Assembly: GCF_001445575.1 (NCBI RefSeq)
Contig: NZ_CP013200.1
Span: 2,976,001-3,040,000 of the forward strand
Direction: 5' to 3'
Source of the DNA: Arthrobacter alpinus
GTDB taxonomy: Bacteria; Actinomycetota; Actinomycetes; Actinomycetales; Micrococcaceae
DNA: 64,000 nt
The notes beneath the pieces are model-generated. The model did not search any database. It saw nothing but the letters and a program-made list of their open reading frames with translations, and was not told where the DNA came from. Position numbers and translations under genes: made by a program. This document shows, one piece after another, positions 9,701 through 19,311 of this stretch. Every line of letters starts with the position of its first letter. The stretch's first letter is position 1.

Positions 9701-9771
9701 ATCGATTGACATCACTACCGGCGGTGACGTTCGACGAGGCCAATCAAAAGGCATGTCCTGCTCAGTACCCC

Positions 9772-10179
9772 GCCTGGTAGGGTGTTCGACGTTGTCGCCA
9801 CGAATACAATTAACCTCGCTACAATCCGCGTATGGCCCGGGCAGAGAAGACAATGCCCGGAGCGATCGGGGTCGGCACCGAATTCCAGGCCACCATGCGC
9901 GGTGCACGCCACCCAGCAAGGGTCACAATGACCTCCACCAAGTTCTCACAGCCCCTGTCCCTGGCCTCGGTGAGCCGGATGCGGGGAATGGACATTGAGG
10001 GCACGCCGGATTTTTCCACCGAAGGCGGCCAAACCCGGCTCGCGTGGTCTTGGACGCTTCATCCCCGCGGTTTCCTGCGCTGCATTGCCCCCGCCATCAG
10101 GGCCATGGGCAAGCGCCAGGAGCAGATCAACTGGGTGGGACTGAAGGACTATCTCGAGAGGCCGGGCCGAGAGCCGTGA
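9772..10179 (+). pseudogene. SRPBCC (polyketide cyclase-like) protein, N-terminus disrupted
   Basis: From the Met codon at 9832 the frame gives ARAEKTMPGAIGVGTEFQATMRG, MRGMDIEGTPDF, GGQTRLAWSWTLHPRGFLR and MGKRQEQINWVGLKDYLE, a SRPBCC/START-like lipid- or ligand-binding fold without its first 40 residues. Just upstream the same frame reads PRYNPR preceded by TAA where relatives have Glu (NEPRYNPRM), and the earlier VFDVVA segment lies out of frame. It is therefore probably inactive. The 3' end overlaps the convergent membrane-protein gene. Confidence 0.6.
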
Positions 10180-10592
10180 CCGGCCCCGGCGTGTCCAATG
10201 GCAAGGGTACCCGCGGCGATTCCCAGCAGGGTGAGGATCAAAGTTAGTTCCGCAATCCCCAGCCCAAAATAGATTGCCTGCAGGAATGAGTAGCCTTGGA
10301 TGACGGCCAACTCGACGAAAATCCAGATCAACATGCCAAATCCTGCCATGGCAGCTGCCAGCAGGGACCACTGGCGGTTTGCGAGCAGAGCAATTGCCGC
10401 CAACAATTGGGTGCCGCCAACCACCAGGCCGAGGATCAGGCCCGGAACCACGAACGAATGAAAGGGACTGCCCGCCAATAAGGTCAGGGACATTCCGGCA
10501 CCGTTGAAGGCCAACGCCATCCCGGCACCGGCAAACGCAGAAATTGCCCCGAAAATCAGGAGAGTGACCAGCGCTGGCCGGGCTAATTTCAT
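10149..10592 (-). CDS. Conserved four-helix membrane protein
   Basis: 147 residues with four hydrophobic segments (about 6-32, 45-70, 78-103, 108-135), no signal motif and no catalytic signature. Its ATG overlaps the stop of the flavodoxin gene in an ATGA, so it is the last gene of a three-gene minus-strand operon with the flavodoxin and another membrane protein. Product unknown; the linkage suggests a membrane partner of the redox protein. Confidence 0.65.
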   Translation of the reverse strand: MKLARPALVTLLIFGAISAFAGAGMALAFNGAGMSLTLLAGSPFHSFVVPGLILGLVVGGTQLLAAIALLANRQWSLLAAAMAGFGMLIWIFVELAVIQGYSFLQAIYFGLGIAELTLILTLLGIAAGTLAIGHAGAGHGSRPGLSR

Positions 10593-11143
10593 GGCTCTGG
10601 GGCTTCGGGAGGGGCTATCAATGCCCGTGCGGCAAGGTTCTCACCCCAGGTCTGGGCCCGGTTCTCTTCCCCCGGCAGCAGGATCGTGTCCTTGCCTGTG
10701 ACAAGGAAACTCTCCGGTGGTGCAATCATCGTGAAGCCGGCCCGGCGCAGGTGCCTGTCGATGCCCTTGGATGCACGCCCGGTCAAGAGTGGTACGCCGT
10801 CGAACCTGGTGTCGAAGGCGGCCGCGCGGCCTGGCATCCCCGACAGCCTCTGCAGCCATTCACGCACGCCTTCGCTCGCGGCGTCCGACTCCATGACCAG
10901 GTGGCCTGCGGACGACTCCGCAGCGGCTTCTGCGCCGTGCCGCGTGGATTCGCGGCTCATGCCGTGCACGTGTGTCGGGCCACCCACCACCACTAGGCCA
11001 TAGTCCCCCGGGTCCACTGCCGCGGCAGCGGAGACAGGCACAACCTTGACGTCGTCGAAAGCCCCCAAACCACGGGCCACAGCCTCCGCAACATGGCGGG
11101 TATTGCCATACATTGACTCATAAACCACGATTGCATGCATCAT
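10589..11143 (-). CDS. Flavodoxin-family protein
   Basis: 184 residues starting MMHAIVVYESMYGNTRHVAEAVARGL, the classic flavodoxin phosphate-binding loop (S/T-x-x-G-N-T). VVVGGPTHVHGMSRESTR follows at the second flavin loop, and the C-terminal half ends in GFTMIAPPESFLV. The start at 11143 is supported by a GAGAAGGGA ribosome site. It would carry FMN and shuttle electrons in the cytosol. Its 5' side overlaps the end of the membrane protein at 11157-11681 closely and its stop overlaps the next gene, so all three are probably one transcript. Confidence 0.8.
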   Translation of the reverse strand: MMHAIVVYESMYGNTRHVAEAVARGLGAFDDVKVVPVSAAAAVDPGDYGLVVVGGPTHVHGMSRESTRHGAEAAAESSAGHLVMESDAASEGVREWLQRLSGMPGRAAAFDTRFDGVPLLTGRASKGIDRHLRRAGFTMIAPPESFLVTGKDTILLPGEENRAQTWGENLAARALIAPPEAPEP

Positions 11144-11156
11144 TCCACTTCCCTTC

Positions 11157-11681
11157 TCAAGGTTCACTGCCACCGTAGTGGCCGGACCGGTTCCGAGTAC
11201 GCCCCCGGCCGTTGGCCGGCGCCGTTCCCAGCGCCAACCGAAAGAGCGTGACGACTTTGACCAGTATGCTGATGGCGCATCCGACGGACGCGAGGATCAA
11301 CGCAATCCGCACCACGAGCTCCCAATCAAAACTGGAACCACCGAAGTCGAAAGGGAAGACCGTCCAGATTCGCGCAAACACGGCGATCCCAATGCTCGAG
11401 GTGGCAATCTCACCCAACGCTCGGAACCACGTCCGGTCGACGGCCGCATTGGCCAGGTTCACGACTGCCGAGACCAGCAGCGACGCATTGAAAATGCCCA
11501 AGACCTTGGGTGTTGCACTATCAAGAAACGGCAGCGACTGCCACCCCGGCCAGATGTTTGTGAGCCAGAAGAATACGACGGCGGCGAGAACCGCGGAGAT
11601 GTACCCTCCCCTTCGTCCGGCGGCATCCCTTCGCGCCTTCCCCTGCCATGGCGGGGACGGGCGGGCTGCTTCTTCAGTCAT
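11157..11681 (-). CDS. Small integral membrane protein, function unknown
   Basis: 174 residues with a basic Pro-rich N-terminus, then four hydrophobic segments (ISAVLAAVVFFWLTNIW, VLGIFNASLLVSAVVNLA, a helix near 95, LVVRIALILASVGCAISILV). First gene of the membrane / flavodoxin / membrane operon. A weak box-like inverted element (AGAGGCGAAAGCCCCTG, 11717-11733) lies 35 nt upstream, which could tie the operon to the island's regulator; the match is poor. Confidence 0.65.
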   Translation of the reverse strand: MTEEAARPSPPWQGKARRDAAGRRGGYISAVLAAVVFFWLTNIWPGWQSLPFLDSATPKVLGIFNASLLVSAVVNLANAAVDRTWFRALGEIATSSIGIAVFARIWTVFPFDFGGSSFDWELVVRIALILASVGCAISILVKVVTLFRLALGTAPANGRGRTRNRSGHYGGSEP

Positions 11682-11786
11682 GTCTCTTATGGTGACCCAC
11701 TCGCTGGCTGTCTCCTAGAGGCGAAAGCCCCTGCGGTTCCCGGTGGATTGAATGCCTAGGTCACCCCTGCCGGGCTGGCATTTGGT

Positions 11787-12618
11787 TCAGCCGGGGTTCG
11801 AGCCGGTGGCACTTGTGAAAGACGAGACGAGCCCGATGGGTGGAATGACCGCCCACCCCGGCGCAGCCCCACGCGCCTGCGCGACAAAGGGCGTGACAAG
11901 AATGGGCACACACGTCAGGGCCAGAAAGACCAGGGCGCCCGGCGCAATCACGGCGCCCAGACGGCTCCGACGCAGCAGCAAGACACCGCTGGCAGCAACC
12001 GCAGGCAGAAAAATTGCCAGATCCAGGACGTGGACCGGGTTGCTCGGAACCCGCCATGCTGCGGCGCTGGCGGACCCGGTGCCGGCAAGCAGGTCCGGCA
12101 GGATTTCACCCAGCCACATGGTGGCAAACAACAGCGCCGCACCAACCAGAAACCATCCCGGCAGCCGCAGGGCCCGGCCCAGTCGGCCCAGTCGGCCAGG
12201 TCCAGCGAGTACCGCGCCCAGGGCAGAAAGGGAGCCGACAAGAGTGAACACAGAGAGGCCGAGGACAGCCACCCACAGCAGGAACAGCGGCCCGAAATGG
12301 ACCGAGAAAAGGTAGATTGAATAGCTGTATGCCGTGAACGCCAACACGCCAAAGCCAAGCGAGCATGTGGCCGCGGCAGGCGCGAAGAACGAGAGCCACG
12401 GTGGCAGGCGCCACGAGAATGAGATTCGCCACGTCCTGGGCCATGGCGGCATCTGCCAGTGCGGGGGTCTCCCGTCCGTAGATTTCATAGGGCAGCAACA
12501 ACCCGACTAGATTTCCTGTGCCCGCAATGACGGCGGCGGCAACGGCCATCCGCCCCCATAGCGGAGGCAGCCCTGCCTGGCGCAACGCCGCTGCTGCAAC
12601 GCCCGATCTCTCTGGCAT
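11787..12618 (-). pseudogene. Multi-pass membrane protein, one frameshift
   Basis: Two overlapping frames form one hydrophobic protein. The N-terminal part from ATG 12618 (MPERSGVAAAALRQAG, with an ideal AAAGGAGG ribosome site) has two to three helices up to VALVLRA. A frame change near 12370 leads to LGFGVLAFTAYSYSIYLFSVHFGPLFLLW and further helices ending at 11787. The joined protein of about 277 residues has seven or more membrane segments and resembles no family I can name. A box at 12666-12681 lies 47 nt upstream. Confidence 0.6.
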
Positions 12619-12665
12619 GTTCCGGCCTCCTTTTTCCATCATGTTCCGGCGCGACACGGCCGTGG

Positions 12666-12681
12666 AGGGCCAAAGGTCATG
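12666..12681 (-). promoter_or_regulatory. DosR-like box upstream of membrane protein gene
   Basis: AGGGCCAAAGGTCATG (reverse strand CATGACCTTTGGCCCT), 47 nt upstream of the minus-strand start at 12618 and about 130 nt upstream of the plus-strand gene at 12811; it may serve both. Confidence 0.62.
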
Positions 12682-12810
12682 CCCGGCCCCGAGGTTTGGG
12701 GCGAAGGACCTATTGCCCTGTCGAAACGAAGATTACCCGGCTAGCATCGCAAGCGGACACTTGGCCATGCCAGAGTGTGCCAGTTGCCCAAGAATAGGAC
12801 CAGGAGGACG

Positions 12811-14062
12811 ATGGACGCCCGGGACAATATTGGAGGTGACGGTGAATCCGAGACTTCCCCGCCACTTACCGGCGGCATGCCCGTGGCATCCGACCGTGCT
12901 GCCGCAACGCCGAATGTGGTGCTTCAGGGAAGTGCCGAGCCAACCGGCGGTGGAACCCGTCGGATTCCGCGCTGGCTGCTTGGGACCGGTTCAACCCTGC
13001 TGCTGGCGGCCGCCCTCTGGTGGGTCGTTTTACCCCAATTTGGCGGCGCCATGGACACGCTCCAGTCGTTGGAGCAAATCTCCTTCACGCTGGTCCTTGT
13101 GGCGGGCGCACTGGAACTCGCTTCCTTGGCCTCCTATTCCGTGCTGACGGCCTCGATACTGGGATCTGGACGGCCGCACTATTTCACCATTCTGCGCGTC
13201 GACCTCTCGGGCCTCGCGGTCAACCACGTTGTGCCGGGAGGCGGAGCCACTGCAGCTGCAGCCCGTTTCCACCTGCTACAGCGCGCCGGTGTCGGCCCTG
13301 CAAACGCCCTTTCTGCCGCCGCCATCGAAGTGACTGTGTCCAATCTGGTCCTTGGGGGCCTTTTGCCTTGGGCCTTTTGCTGTCAATAACGACTGTTGCG
13401 GCCAATGGCTACTATCGAACCGCCACCATTGCCGCACTTGCGGCGTTACTGGCCACAGGGTTTGCCGGCTGGTTCCTGACTCAGCGAACGGACTGGACAG
13501 TGCAGATTGTCCGTTCCGCGGCCGGCCGTATTCCCTTTCTAAACGCGGACTCCGCCGAAGCGTTTCTTCGCATGATGGCGTTGCAGGTTGGAATGCTGGG
13601 CAGGAGCCCTCGGAGGATGGGCGTTGACATATTGTTCGCCGCCTTCAATTGGTTGTTGGACGCTGCTGCATTGTGGGTGTTGTTGGCTGCCTTGGGACAC
13701 CCGATCGGGCTTGGCCCCTGCTCACCGTCTATGCTCTGGGGAACATTCTTGCCACGCTGCCACTGACCCCGGGTGGTCTGGGGATCGTGGAAGGCGTCAT
13801 GGCCCCGGCATTGGTCGGCTTTGGCATACCTGCCGAGATTGCAGTCCTGGGTGTCATCGGCTGGAGGCTGTACCAGTTCTGGCTGCCGCTCCCCCTTGGC
13901 GCGCTGGCCTACCTGTCTCTTCGTCTGGGCCCCTTCGACGGGGACGGGGCGAGACCGGGTGAGGACGGCCTCAACGGTGGAGGACGGTGGATTCCCGGGT
14001 TTCCAGCACCATGTTCAGGCTGTCCCCCGGACCGAGTGAGTGCTCCTGGCCTTCAACGTTGA
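12811..14062 (+). pseudogene. Lysylphosphatidylglycerol synthase TM-region (UPF0104)-like membrane protein, two frameshifts
   Basis: Start ATG 12811 (MDARDNIGG) behind AGGAGG. The protein has a hydrophilic N-terminus of about 55 residues, then many helices with the family signature region (SLASYSVLTASILG, DLSGLAVNHVVPGGGATAAAARFHLL) and a C-terminal TPGGLGIVEGVMAPALV motif. One T seems missing in the run near 13361 and one C near 13719; with both restored a single frame of about 415 residues results. There is no aminoacyl-transferase domain, so this is the stand-alone membrane module, possibly a lipid flippase-like protein. The extreme 3' end overlaps the convergent HAD-GH65 gene by about 90 nt. 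Confidence 0.7.
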
Positions 14063-17000
14063 TGCGGATGGGTGCCGCGTGGCCGGCGGCCAGTTGCAGC
14101 GCAACGTGCTCCGGTGTAAGGGTGACGGCGATGGCCAGGCCATGGAAAGAAAGCTGAAAGGAAGCGCGTGAGAGCTCATGCGGCAGCAGGGGGTGCAGCC
14201 ACAAGGTGTCCGCGCGCGTTTCCACACCACCATAGCAGCGCAGCACCATGTCCGAAGTTCCAGCCATAGCCCCAAGGTGCACGCCTTCCCTTGTAGCCCC
14301 GCTCAGGGTGTCACCTCTGTCGCATTCGAGGGCCTGGGTGAACAGCGCCCAGGATTGTTCCCGGTCGCTGCGTGCCAAAACCCAGCTGTGCGCCAGCCGG
14401 CTCAAGGTGGAGCCATGGCTTGTACGGGCCAAATAGTAGCTGATAGTCCGAGGAACCATATCGGGCGGAAACGGGTAGCCAAGCCGGTCAAACACCTCCC
14501 TGAGTTCCTCGGCAGAAAGCAAGTAAAACAGCATGAGGACATCGGCCTGTTTGGACAGCTTGTAGTTGTTGGTCGAGTCCCCTTCCGCCTGAAGTATGAG
14601 ATCCAGGCGGGCAATGTCACCGTATCGGTCACGATAGCTGGCCCAGTCAAATTCCTTCAGGACCTCATACCCTTCAAATTGACTGATGACGCCATCGGCG
14701 TGAAACGGCACCCGCAACCGGCGGCTGATCCTGTCCCATGCGGCAAGTTCCTCCGGCCCCAAGGACAGGCGCAACTGAAGGGATCCGCCGTCGAACGCTG
14801 AGACAATGTCCACTGCCTCACTGGCTTTCACCAGAACCCATGATGCAAGCACGTTTGTGTAGGAGTTGTTGCGCAGTCCCTCGCCAGGGTGGCCTGGGCA
14901 ACCATCATGGAATTCGTCGGGACCCATGACCGCCGCGATGTCGTATCTGTCATCCAATGAAGAAGGCGTGGCCAGGGAGGCGAAGAATCGAGAAACCTCC
15001 ACCAGAAGTTCGGCACCGTACCGGGTCAGGAATGCAGCGTCACCGGTGGCCTGAAAGTACATCCAGACGTTGTAGGCAATGGCCAGCCCACTATGCCGTT
15101 GCAGCCGGGAGTTGTCTGGCATCCACTGCTGGTCCCGAACATTGAACAGCGCGGATGGCGTCTCTTCGCGGCCGTCACTGCCGCTCTGCCAGGGGAACAT
15201 GGCCCCATCGAAACCCGCAGCCCGGGCCGCCGCCCTGGCCTCGCCTAGGCGCCGGTACCTGTACAGCAGGAGCGACCTGGTAAGGTCCGGGCGCCTGAGG
15301 GTGAGCATCGGAAATACGAACAGCTCGTCCCAAAAAATATGTCCCCTGTAGCCTTCACCATGCAATCCCCTCGCAGAGACACCGGCGTCCAGATCGGGTC
15401 CGGCCGAGGCGACGGTTTGCAGCACATGAAAGGTGTTGAGGTTCAGTGCCTGGCAGTGGCCTGGTCCGGTTCCCATCGCCACCCCAAAAATGCCCCAGAG
15501 ATCGTCCCAGGCGCTCATGTGGGCCTGCAGGAGAATCTCCGGCCCCGGCGCCCGCGCAATCCGCGCGCTCGCGGACAACGGGGCAGTTGACAACGCCCGG
15601 TCGCGCGAGGTCGCCGCAGCCACAGTCCTTTCTATGGTTACTGGCCGTCCCGGCTCCACTGCGAAGTGGATGGAGAGCCCGGCCCTGACAGCTTCCAGGA
15701 GCGGCTGGCGCCTGACGGTGACCGGCTCCCCCACAGCATTTCTCAGGCTCGTGCGAAGGGCCATGGCGATGGCGATGCCCGACTGCCTGGTTCGGGATTC
15801 CCACAGGACGGTTTCCTCATCGAGCCGGCTGCCGCCAATGGCCATGAGGTGGTCTCCGGAAAGGTGGCTGTCGGCCTCGGAGTTCCGGTTGCCCACAGCT
15901 GCGTTGATGGCAGAAACAACCTCCATGTCCCCCGCCCAGTTTTCGGCTTCGACGGTTGTTTCAATGACAGCCAGATGCGGGTCAGCCATTGACTGGAACT
16001 GCCGGGACACCACACGCGTGGTCCTGCCGGCCGAGTCGCGATAGCGGTTGGTCCGCGTCAATATCCCGTGCCGTAGGTCAAGGGCCTGGTGGTGGCTGAT
16101 CATCTCCGGCTGCCCCGGTTGCAGCAGCGGTCCTGCAACAGGCTGGATGGAAAGAAACGTCCAATCAGGGGCATTGACCATGTGCTCGGCTTCGTCAATC
16201 CGTCCGGCCAGCTGTGTCACTGCGCGGTTGTAGACACCTGCGAAGTACGTTCCCGGATAGTGGGTTTCGTCGGCCTGCGTGCCGGGAACGGATCCCCGGG
16301 TGGCCCAGTACCCGTTTCCGAGTGCGCACAGCGTTTCTCGCTGGCCTTCGTGGGCTGGATCGAAGCCATCGAAGACCAGCAGCCATTCGTCAACGACCCC
16401 ATCTTTGGTCCATGGTTCATCTTCGGTTTGGACTGGCGGTGCCCAATTGGTGGCACTTGCCGGCGGCCGCACCAGTGACAGGGCGCTGAGGTCTTTGACG
16501 ACGACGTTCGCCCCTGACTCCAGCAGGCTTCCGTTCCCCGTGCCCCTGTCAACACCAACGACCAACGCAAAGCCGCCGGAAACCCCTGCTTGGACACCCG
16601 CCGAGGCGTCTTCCAGGACGACGGCGTCCGCCGGCCGGACATGGAGACGCCGGGCTGCCTCAAGGAACATTGCCGGGTCCGGTTTCCCTGGCAGTTCAAG
16701 GTTTGCCGCATCGGTTCCATCCACGAGAACAGTGAACAGTTCAGTGATGCCCGCTGCAGCCAATATCGCCCGGCAGTTCCGGCTGGCCGTGACCAGGGCA
16801 GTTGGCACCATGGCACCGAGGAGCCGACGCAACAGCGCCAGCGCATCGGGGAAGACGACTGCCCCTGGCGCCTTGATGAGTCCCTCGAAGATTTGTTGCT
16901 TTCGGGCGGCCATGCCGAAGATGCTCAAGGTGCCCGGTGCGTCGCCGGAATCGCCTTCGGGTGCATGGATTCCCCGATGTGCCAAAAAGGTCCTGATGCC

Positions 17001-17231
17001 GTCTTCGCGGCTCCGGCCGTCAACGAACGTCCGGTAGTCCCGCTCAAGGTCAAAACCTTCGTCCGAGTCACTAGACAAGACTGGCAATACTTCATCAAAA
17101 AGCGTCTTCCACGCTGCCGCATGCACCTTGGCGGTGTCCGTGACCACGCCGTCCATGTCGAATATGACGGCACCATAGCCACCTGCCGGCCCCGTCCTGT
17201 TGTGCGCCCGTGAGACATTCCGGAGTTTCAT
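13971..17231 (-). CDS. HAD phosphatase / glycoside hydrolase family 65 fusion (disaccharide phosphorylase with beta-phosphoglucomutase-like domain)
   Basis: About 1086 residues from ATG 17231 (MKLRNVSRAHN). Residues 20-270 form a HAD domain of the beta-phosphoglucomutase type: FDMDGVVTD with the nucleophile Asp, LVTASRN, GKPDPAMFLEAA and LEDASAGV. Residues 295-1060 form a GH65 domain with the N-terminal beta-sandwich (GNGYWATRGS), an (alpha/alpha)6 barrel (GHIFWDELFVFPML, LNVRDQQW-like, MGPDEFHDG with the presumed catalytic Glu, NNSYTNVLASW) and a C-terminal sheet. Such fusions would phosphorolyse a glucose disaccharide (trehalose, kojibiose or maltose) and convert the beta-glucose-1-phosphate. 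M. tuberculosis Rv2006 in the DosR regulon has the same plan. Fully open; divergent from the dehydrogenase at 17522. Confidence 0.85.
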   Translation of the reverse strand: MKLRNVSRAHNRTGPAGGYGAVIFDMDGVVTDTAKVHAAAWKTLFDEVLPVLSSDSDEGFDLERDYRTFVDGRSREDGIRTFLAHRGIHAPEGDSGDAPGTLSIFGMAARKQQIFEGLIKAPGAVVFPDALALLRRLLGAMVPTALVTASRNCRAILAAAGITELFTVLVDGTDAANLELPGKPDPAMFLEAARRLHVRPADAVVLEDASAGVQAGVSGGFALVVGVDRGTGNGSLLESGANVVVKDLSALSLVRPPASATNWAPPVQTEDEPWTKDGVVDEWLLVFDGFDPAHEGQRETLCALGNGYWATRGSVPGTQADETHYPGTYFAGVYNRAVTQLAGRIDEAEHMVNAPDWTFLSIQPVAGPLLQPGQPEMISHHQALDLRHGILTRTNRYRDSAGRTTRVVSRQFQSMADPHLAVIETTVEAENWAGDMEVVSAINAAVGNRNSEADSHLSGDHLMAIGGSRLDEETVLWESRTRQSGIAIAMALRTSLRNAVGEPVTVRRQPLLEAVRAGLSIHFAVEPGRPVTIERTVAAATSRDRALSTAPLSASARIARAPGPEILLQAHMSAWDDLWGIFGVAMGTGPGHCQALNLNTFHVLQTVASAGPDLDAGVSARGLHGEGYRGHIFWDELFVFPMLTLRRPDLTRSLLLYRYRRLGEARAAARAAGFDGAMFPWQSGSDGREETPSALFNVRDQQWMPDNSRLQRHSGLAIAYNVWMYFQATGDAAFLTRYGAELLVEVSRFFASLATPSSLDDRYDIAAVMGPDEFHDGCPGHPGEGLRNNSYTNVLASWVLVKASEAVDIVSAFDGGSLQLRLSLGPEELAAWDRISRRLRVPFHADGVISQFEGYEVLKEFDWASYRDRYGDIARLDLILQAEGDSTNNYKLSKQADVLMLFYLLSAEELREVFDRLGYPFPPDMVPRTISYYLARTSHGSTLSRLAHSWVLARSDREQSWALFTQALECDRGDTLSGATREGVHLGAMAGTSDMVLRCYGGVETRADTLWLHPLLPHELSRASFQLSFHGLAIAVTLTPEHVALQLAAGHAAPIRINVEGQEHSLGPGDSLNMVLETRESTVLHR

Positions 17232-17354
17232 GTCCACTACCATCCCTGTTCCGCGTGTTTTGGCACTCGCGAACTGCCTCCGGCCTGTGCAGCCCATGTG
17301 CCGCCCAGCCGACTATGCCCATTCCCATGCTCCCTGCAAGCGCCCGGGCTGCAC

Positions 17355-17370
17355 AGGGCACAAGGTCCCA
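17355..17370 (-). promoter_or_regulatory. DosR-like box, HAD-GH65 side of the divergent promoter
   Basis: AGGGCACAAGGTCCCA (reverse TGGGACCTTGTGCCCT), about 123 nt upstream of the HAD-GH65 start. The same core (GGACCTTGTGCCCTA) appears at 51676-51691. Confidence 0.6.
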
Positions 17371-17410
17371 CCCTGTTCGACCGGATCCTGGGGCCAAATG
17401 GTTCACATGC

Positions 17411-17426
17411 GGGCCCTTTGGCCCTA
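17411..17426 (+). promoter_or_regulatory. DosR-like box, dehydrogenase side of the divergent promoter
   Basis: GGGCCCTTTGGCCCTA, a strong match, 95 nt upstream of the alcohol dehydrogenase start. With the box at 17355 it gives two sites in the 290-nt divergent region. Confidence 0.66.
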
Positions 17427-17521
17427 ATCACCACGGCCGGCCGGCAGTATCGTCGAGGGTGTGGGCCGGGTCTACTGGCCAAAAGCAGCACGAACACAGC
17501 ACCCCATCGAGAGGACATGTC

Positions 17522-18582
17522 ATGAAAGCTCTGGTTTACCAAGGCCCAGGCAAGAAGGAATGGAAAGACGTTCCGATGCCCCGGCTGGCCAACCCGGTGA
17601 CGTGATAGTCCGCGTGGACACCACCACTATTTGCGGCACGGACCTGCACATCTTAAAGGGCGATGTTCCTGCCGTCACGCCGGGCCGTATTCTGGGCCAT
17701 GAAGGCGTTGGCACAGTCACGGAGATCGGATCAGGCGTGAACGACTTGGCGGTCGGCGACCGCGTCATCATCTCCTGCATCAAGTCCTGCGGGCACTGCA
17801 TCAACTGCCGCAGCGGCTTGTATTCACACTGTCTCGGGGACGAGGGCGCCTCCGGCATTGGCTGGGTTTTTGGGCACCTCATCGACGGAACCCAGGCCGA
17901 ATATGTCCGTGTGCCCTACGCCGACAACTCGCTGCACAAGCTGCCCGACGGCGTCAGTGACGTCCAGGCTGTCATGCTCTCTGACATTCTGCCCACCGGA
18001 TTCGAGATTGGGGTCCTTGCCGGGGCGGTCAAGCCCGGTGACGTGGTGGCGGTCATCGGTGCCGGCCCTGTGGGGCTCGCCGCCATGATGACCTCCGGGT
18101 TGTGCGGCGCAGCCAAGGTCATCGCCCTTGACGTGGACAAGGGCCGACTGGAGCAGGCCAGGAAATTTGGCGCCACAGACGCCGTCAACTCCGGCACCAT
18201 AGACTGGAAAGAGCAGGTCTTTGCCCTCACCGACGGGGCCGGGGTGGACGTTGCCATCGAAGCCGTCGGGCTTCCGGAAACGTTTGAGATGGCAGTGGAC
18301 ACGGTGCGCCCCGGCGGCCATGTGGCCAACGTCGGCGTTCATGGAAAGTCCGTCGAACTGCACCTGGACGAGCTGTGGATCCGCAACATCACCATCACCA
18401 TGGGCCTGGTCAACGCAAACACCACGCCCATGCTGCTCAAGCTCGTTGCCTCGCACAAGATCCCTGCCGAACAGTTCGCCACCCACTTCTTCACCTTCGA
18501 TCAAATGCTGGACGCCTATGAAACGTTCTCGAATGCGGCCACCACCAAGGCCCTCAAGGTCGTCATTTCACGCGCTAGCTGA
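17522..18582 (+). pseudogene. Zinc-dependent alcohol dehydrogenase (MDR family), one frameshift
   Basis: The true start is ATG 17522 (MKALVYQGPGKKEWKDVPMPRLANP) after a GAGAGGACATGTC leader. One C seems missing at about 17597, after which the protein continues as GDVIVRVDTTTICGTDLHILKGD. Visible features are catalytic-zinc ligands (CGTD, GHEGVG), the structural zinc cluster CGHCINCRSGLYSHC, the Rossmann loop VIGAGPVGLAA, and a C-terminus running to KALKVVISRAS. About 353 residues once repaired, normal for the family. It would reduce aldehydes or oxidise alcohols with NAD(P). It heads a three-gene run with a reductase-like protein and a USP. Confidence 0.8.
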
Positions 18583-18648
18583 GCGCCGCGCAGCAAGCAG
18601 ATCCGGTGGGAAATAGCATTTTCTCGCCATTACGAAAGGAAGAACACC

Positions 18649-19290
18649 ATGTCCCAGGTAACCATCATCGGCAACGGACACATGGCCAGGGCCATAGCTG
18701 TACGCATGATCCATGCCCGCCATTCGGTCCAGATCCTTGGCCGTGACGGAGAAAGAACCCGCGAGCTGGTCGAAGACCTCGGCGCCGGCGCCACGGGGGG
18801 CGGAGAAGAGGCAGTCGTCGAAGGCGGCATCGTCTTTCTGGCAGTCCCCTATGAGGAAGCAATAAATGCGGTGCTCCTCTATGGCGAAACCTTGGCCGGC
18901 AGGGTCGTGGTCGACATCAGCAACCCGGTCAACCTGGCAGACTTTGACTCAATGCGCACCCCCGCAGGGACATCGGCAGCAGAGCAGGTTGCCCTGCATG
19001 CTTCCAAGGAAGCTTTGGTGGTCAAGGCATTCAACACATGTTTCGCGGCAACCCTTGAAGCCGGACAGGTTGCCGGTCAGCCCTTGGACGTCTTCATTGC
19101 AGGCGACTCACAGGAAGCCAAGCTCAAAGTCAGCGCCGTCGTGGCCGCATCCGGCCTACGTCCGATCGACGTCGGCCCCCTCCGCCGGGCACGGGAACTG
19201 GAGGCCATGATGCTGATGCTCATGGGATTGCAGGTGGACCCGGAACATGAGAACTTCAATTGGGACACTGCAATCAAGCTTCTTCCGTGA
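18649..19290 (+). CDS. NADPH-dependent F420 reductase-like protein
   Basis: 213 residues beginning MSQVTIIGNGHMARAIAVRMI, a dinucleotide-binding loop of the F420-dependent NADP reductase / ProC-like group. It continues with ILGRDGERTRELV (a basic residue placed for NADP phosphate), VFLAVPYEEA, VVDISNPVN and VVKAFNTCFAATLEAGQ. A GAAAGGAAG ribosome site precedes the ATG. It would shuttle hydride between NADPH and deazaflavin F420 or a related acceptor. It sits 66 nt after the alcohol dehydrogenase and 21 nt before a USP gene, so a single transcript is likely. Confidence 0.78.
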   Translation: MSQVTIIGNGHMARAIAVRMIHARHSVQILGRDGERTRELVEDLGAGATGGGEEAVVEGGIVFLAVPYEEAINAVLLYGETLAGRVVVDISNPVNLADFDSMRTPAGTSAAEQVALHASKEALVVKAFNTCFAATLEAGQVAGQPLDVFIAGDSQEAKLKVSAVVAASGLRPIDVGPLRRARELEAMMLMLMGLQVDPEHENFNWDTAIKLLP

Positions 19291-19311
19291 TCCAGTGGGG
19301 CCTGAAACGAT

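Noticed and set aside
13971..17231. Several long plus-strand open frames over the HAD-GH65 gene
   Set aside because: They are high-GC shadows without ribosome sites or domains; the minus frame carries continuous HAD and GH65 motifs.
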